Part shown: positions 63,263-64,000 of the stretch, in pieces | Layout of the letters: every line of letters begins with the position of its first letter | Numbering within the stretch: position 1 is the stretch's first letter | Assembly: GCA_019694655.1 (NCBI GenBank) | Contig: JAIBBN010000001.1 | Coordinates: forward strand, 62,001-126,000 | DNA: 64,000 nucleotides | Origin: Leptospirales bacterium | Lineage (GTDB): Bacteria; Spirochaetota; Leptospiria; Leptospirales; Leptonemataceae | Direction of reading: 5' to 3' | Notes under the pieces: generated by a model | What the model saw: the letters and a program-made list of their open reading frames with translations, nothing else | What the model was told of the DNA's origin: nothing | The model's database searches: none | Position numbers and translations under genes: made by a program

Positions 63263-64000
63263 ATGTGCGCCGCACCTGCCATGTGGCCCTTGCTGCGGTC
63301 GATCCTCTTCCGCCTTGATCCCGAAAGCGCTCACGATCTCGCCGGCCTGGAAATGCGCACCGCGGCAAGTGTGCCGGGCTTCCTGAGCCTGCTGGCGCAA
63401 TGGACCCGTCCTCCGGACCGGCTGGCGCGCGAGGTGGCGGGGCTTCACTTTCCGGGGCCGCTGGGACTTGCCGCCGGATTTGATAAAACTGGATTGCTGT
63501 ATCCCTTCCTGGCCGCCCTGGGATTCGGATTTGTGGAGTGCGGAACCTTTACCGCCATATCACAAAGCGGCAATCCGCGGCCCAGACTCTTTCGCTATCC
63601 ACAATACAAAGCCCTTGTCAATCGCATGGGCTTCAATAACCCGGGTGCGGCAAGAGCCAGCGCCAATCTCGAAGGGGTCTTGCACCGCGTTCCTCTGGGC
63701 ATCAACATCGGAAAAAGCAAAGTCACCGAACTGGCCGATGCAGAGGCGGACTATTTACGCAGTCTGGATTTGCTGTACGATCGAGCCGACTACATGGCCA
63801 TTAATGTCAGTTCGCCAAATACCCCAGGACTACGAAAGTTGCAGAAGGGGAAGAGTTACAGTTCGCTGCTGAATGCGTTGCGCAAACGCATCGATCTTCT
63901 GGCCCGCCAGCGAGGCAGAAAGCCGGCGCCCCTTTTTTGCAAGGTAGCGCCGGACATGAGCGTGCGCGAATTCAACGAACTTGTCGACCGCAGCATCGAC
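63263..64000 (+). CDS. pyrD: Dihydroorotate dehydrogenase, class 2, N-terminal part (cut by window end)
   Basis: The frame stays open to the window end, giving 246 residues of a class 2, membrane-associated enzyme of pyrimidine synthesis. The N-terminal helix (PLLRSILFRLDPESAHDLAG) is the membrane/quinone-contact segment; GPLGLAAGFDKTG, LVNRMGFNNPGAARA and INVSSPNTPGLR (catalytic-serine loop) are diagnostic. The enzyme passes electrons from dihydroorotate to quinone. The start is ATG 63263 or ATG 63281. It is divergent from the exported-protein gene across 137 bases. Confidence 0.94.
   Translation, partial: MCAAPAMWPLLRSILFRLDPESAHDLAGLEMRTAASVPGFLSLLAQWTRPPDRLAREVAGLHFPGPLGLAAGFDKTGLLYPFLAALGFGFVECGTFTAISQSGNPRPRLFRYPQYKALVNRMGFNNPGAARASANLEGVLHRVPLGINIGKSKVTELADAEADYLRSLDLLYDRADYMAINVSSPNTPGLRKLQKGKSYSSLLNALRKRIDLLARQRGRKPAPLFCKVAPDMSVREFNELVDRSID

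Overview
This window is one end-to-end piece of a spirochaete chromosome, most likely from the order Leptospirales but with higher G+C (roughly 58-60% by eye, not computed) than pathogenic Leptospira. The evidence is family-level resemblance. RpoB, RpoA, L14 and L17 have the lengths and insertions I associate with Leptospira. RpoB carries Asn at the position of E. coli Ser531, a spirochaete trait. A very large kinase-ATPase-GAF-cyclase protein, a FecR lipoprotein and a FliG-like protein also fit. No insertion sequence, phage gene, CRISPR array or rRNA gene was found; there is one tRNA gene (Val, GAC).

Bases 1-28632 are a nearly unbroken run of 38 informational genes on the plus strand. They are rplA (cut by the window start)-rplJ-rplL-rpoB-rpoC, then rpsL-rpsG-fusA-tuf, then the S10, spc and alpha ribosomal clusters through secY, adk, infA and rpmJ to rpoA and rplQ. 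A strong terminator and a long, hairpin-rich leader separate rpoC from rpsL, and further hairpins flank tuf. rpsD is missing from its usual place before rpoA, and map is missing beside adk/infA.

Bases 28643-36679 hold an envelope and metabolism region: a membrane-anchored DUF218 protein, an Rrf2 regulator, GDP-mannose dehydratase, a methyltransferase-like protein, a glycosyltransferase, a DedA protein, a class III sirtuin, tRNA-Val, a fatty acid desaturase and a tandem universal stress protein. Between the stress protein and a calcium-type P-ATPase (36882-39503) lies a dense nest of perfect inverted repeats that also supplies the ATPase stop codon.

Bases 39507-53533 contain an exported protein coupled to the ATPase, NADP isocitrate dehydrogenase, an outer-membrane beta-barrel, a decayed macro-domain gene, aspartokinase, glutamate racemase, a D-lactate dehydrogenase-like enzyme, an exported MORN-repeat protein, a FecR lipoprotein, a C-terminal processing protease, lexA with a striking palindrome in front, a GT-C type membrane protein and a LOG-family enzyme.

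Bases 53548-64000 carry the 1632-residue signalling protein, divergent from a protein that looks like a MotA cytoplasmic domain joined to a FliG C-terminal domain. A SlyD-type isomerase and an amtB-glnK pair follow. This pair has a good sigma-54 promoter candidate, and its PII protein lacks the uridylylated tyrosine. An exported protein made of two similar halves and the start of pyrD complete the window. The best candidates for something new are the inverted-repeat nest at 36728-36917 and the MotA/FliG-like protein at 58641-59711.
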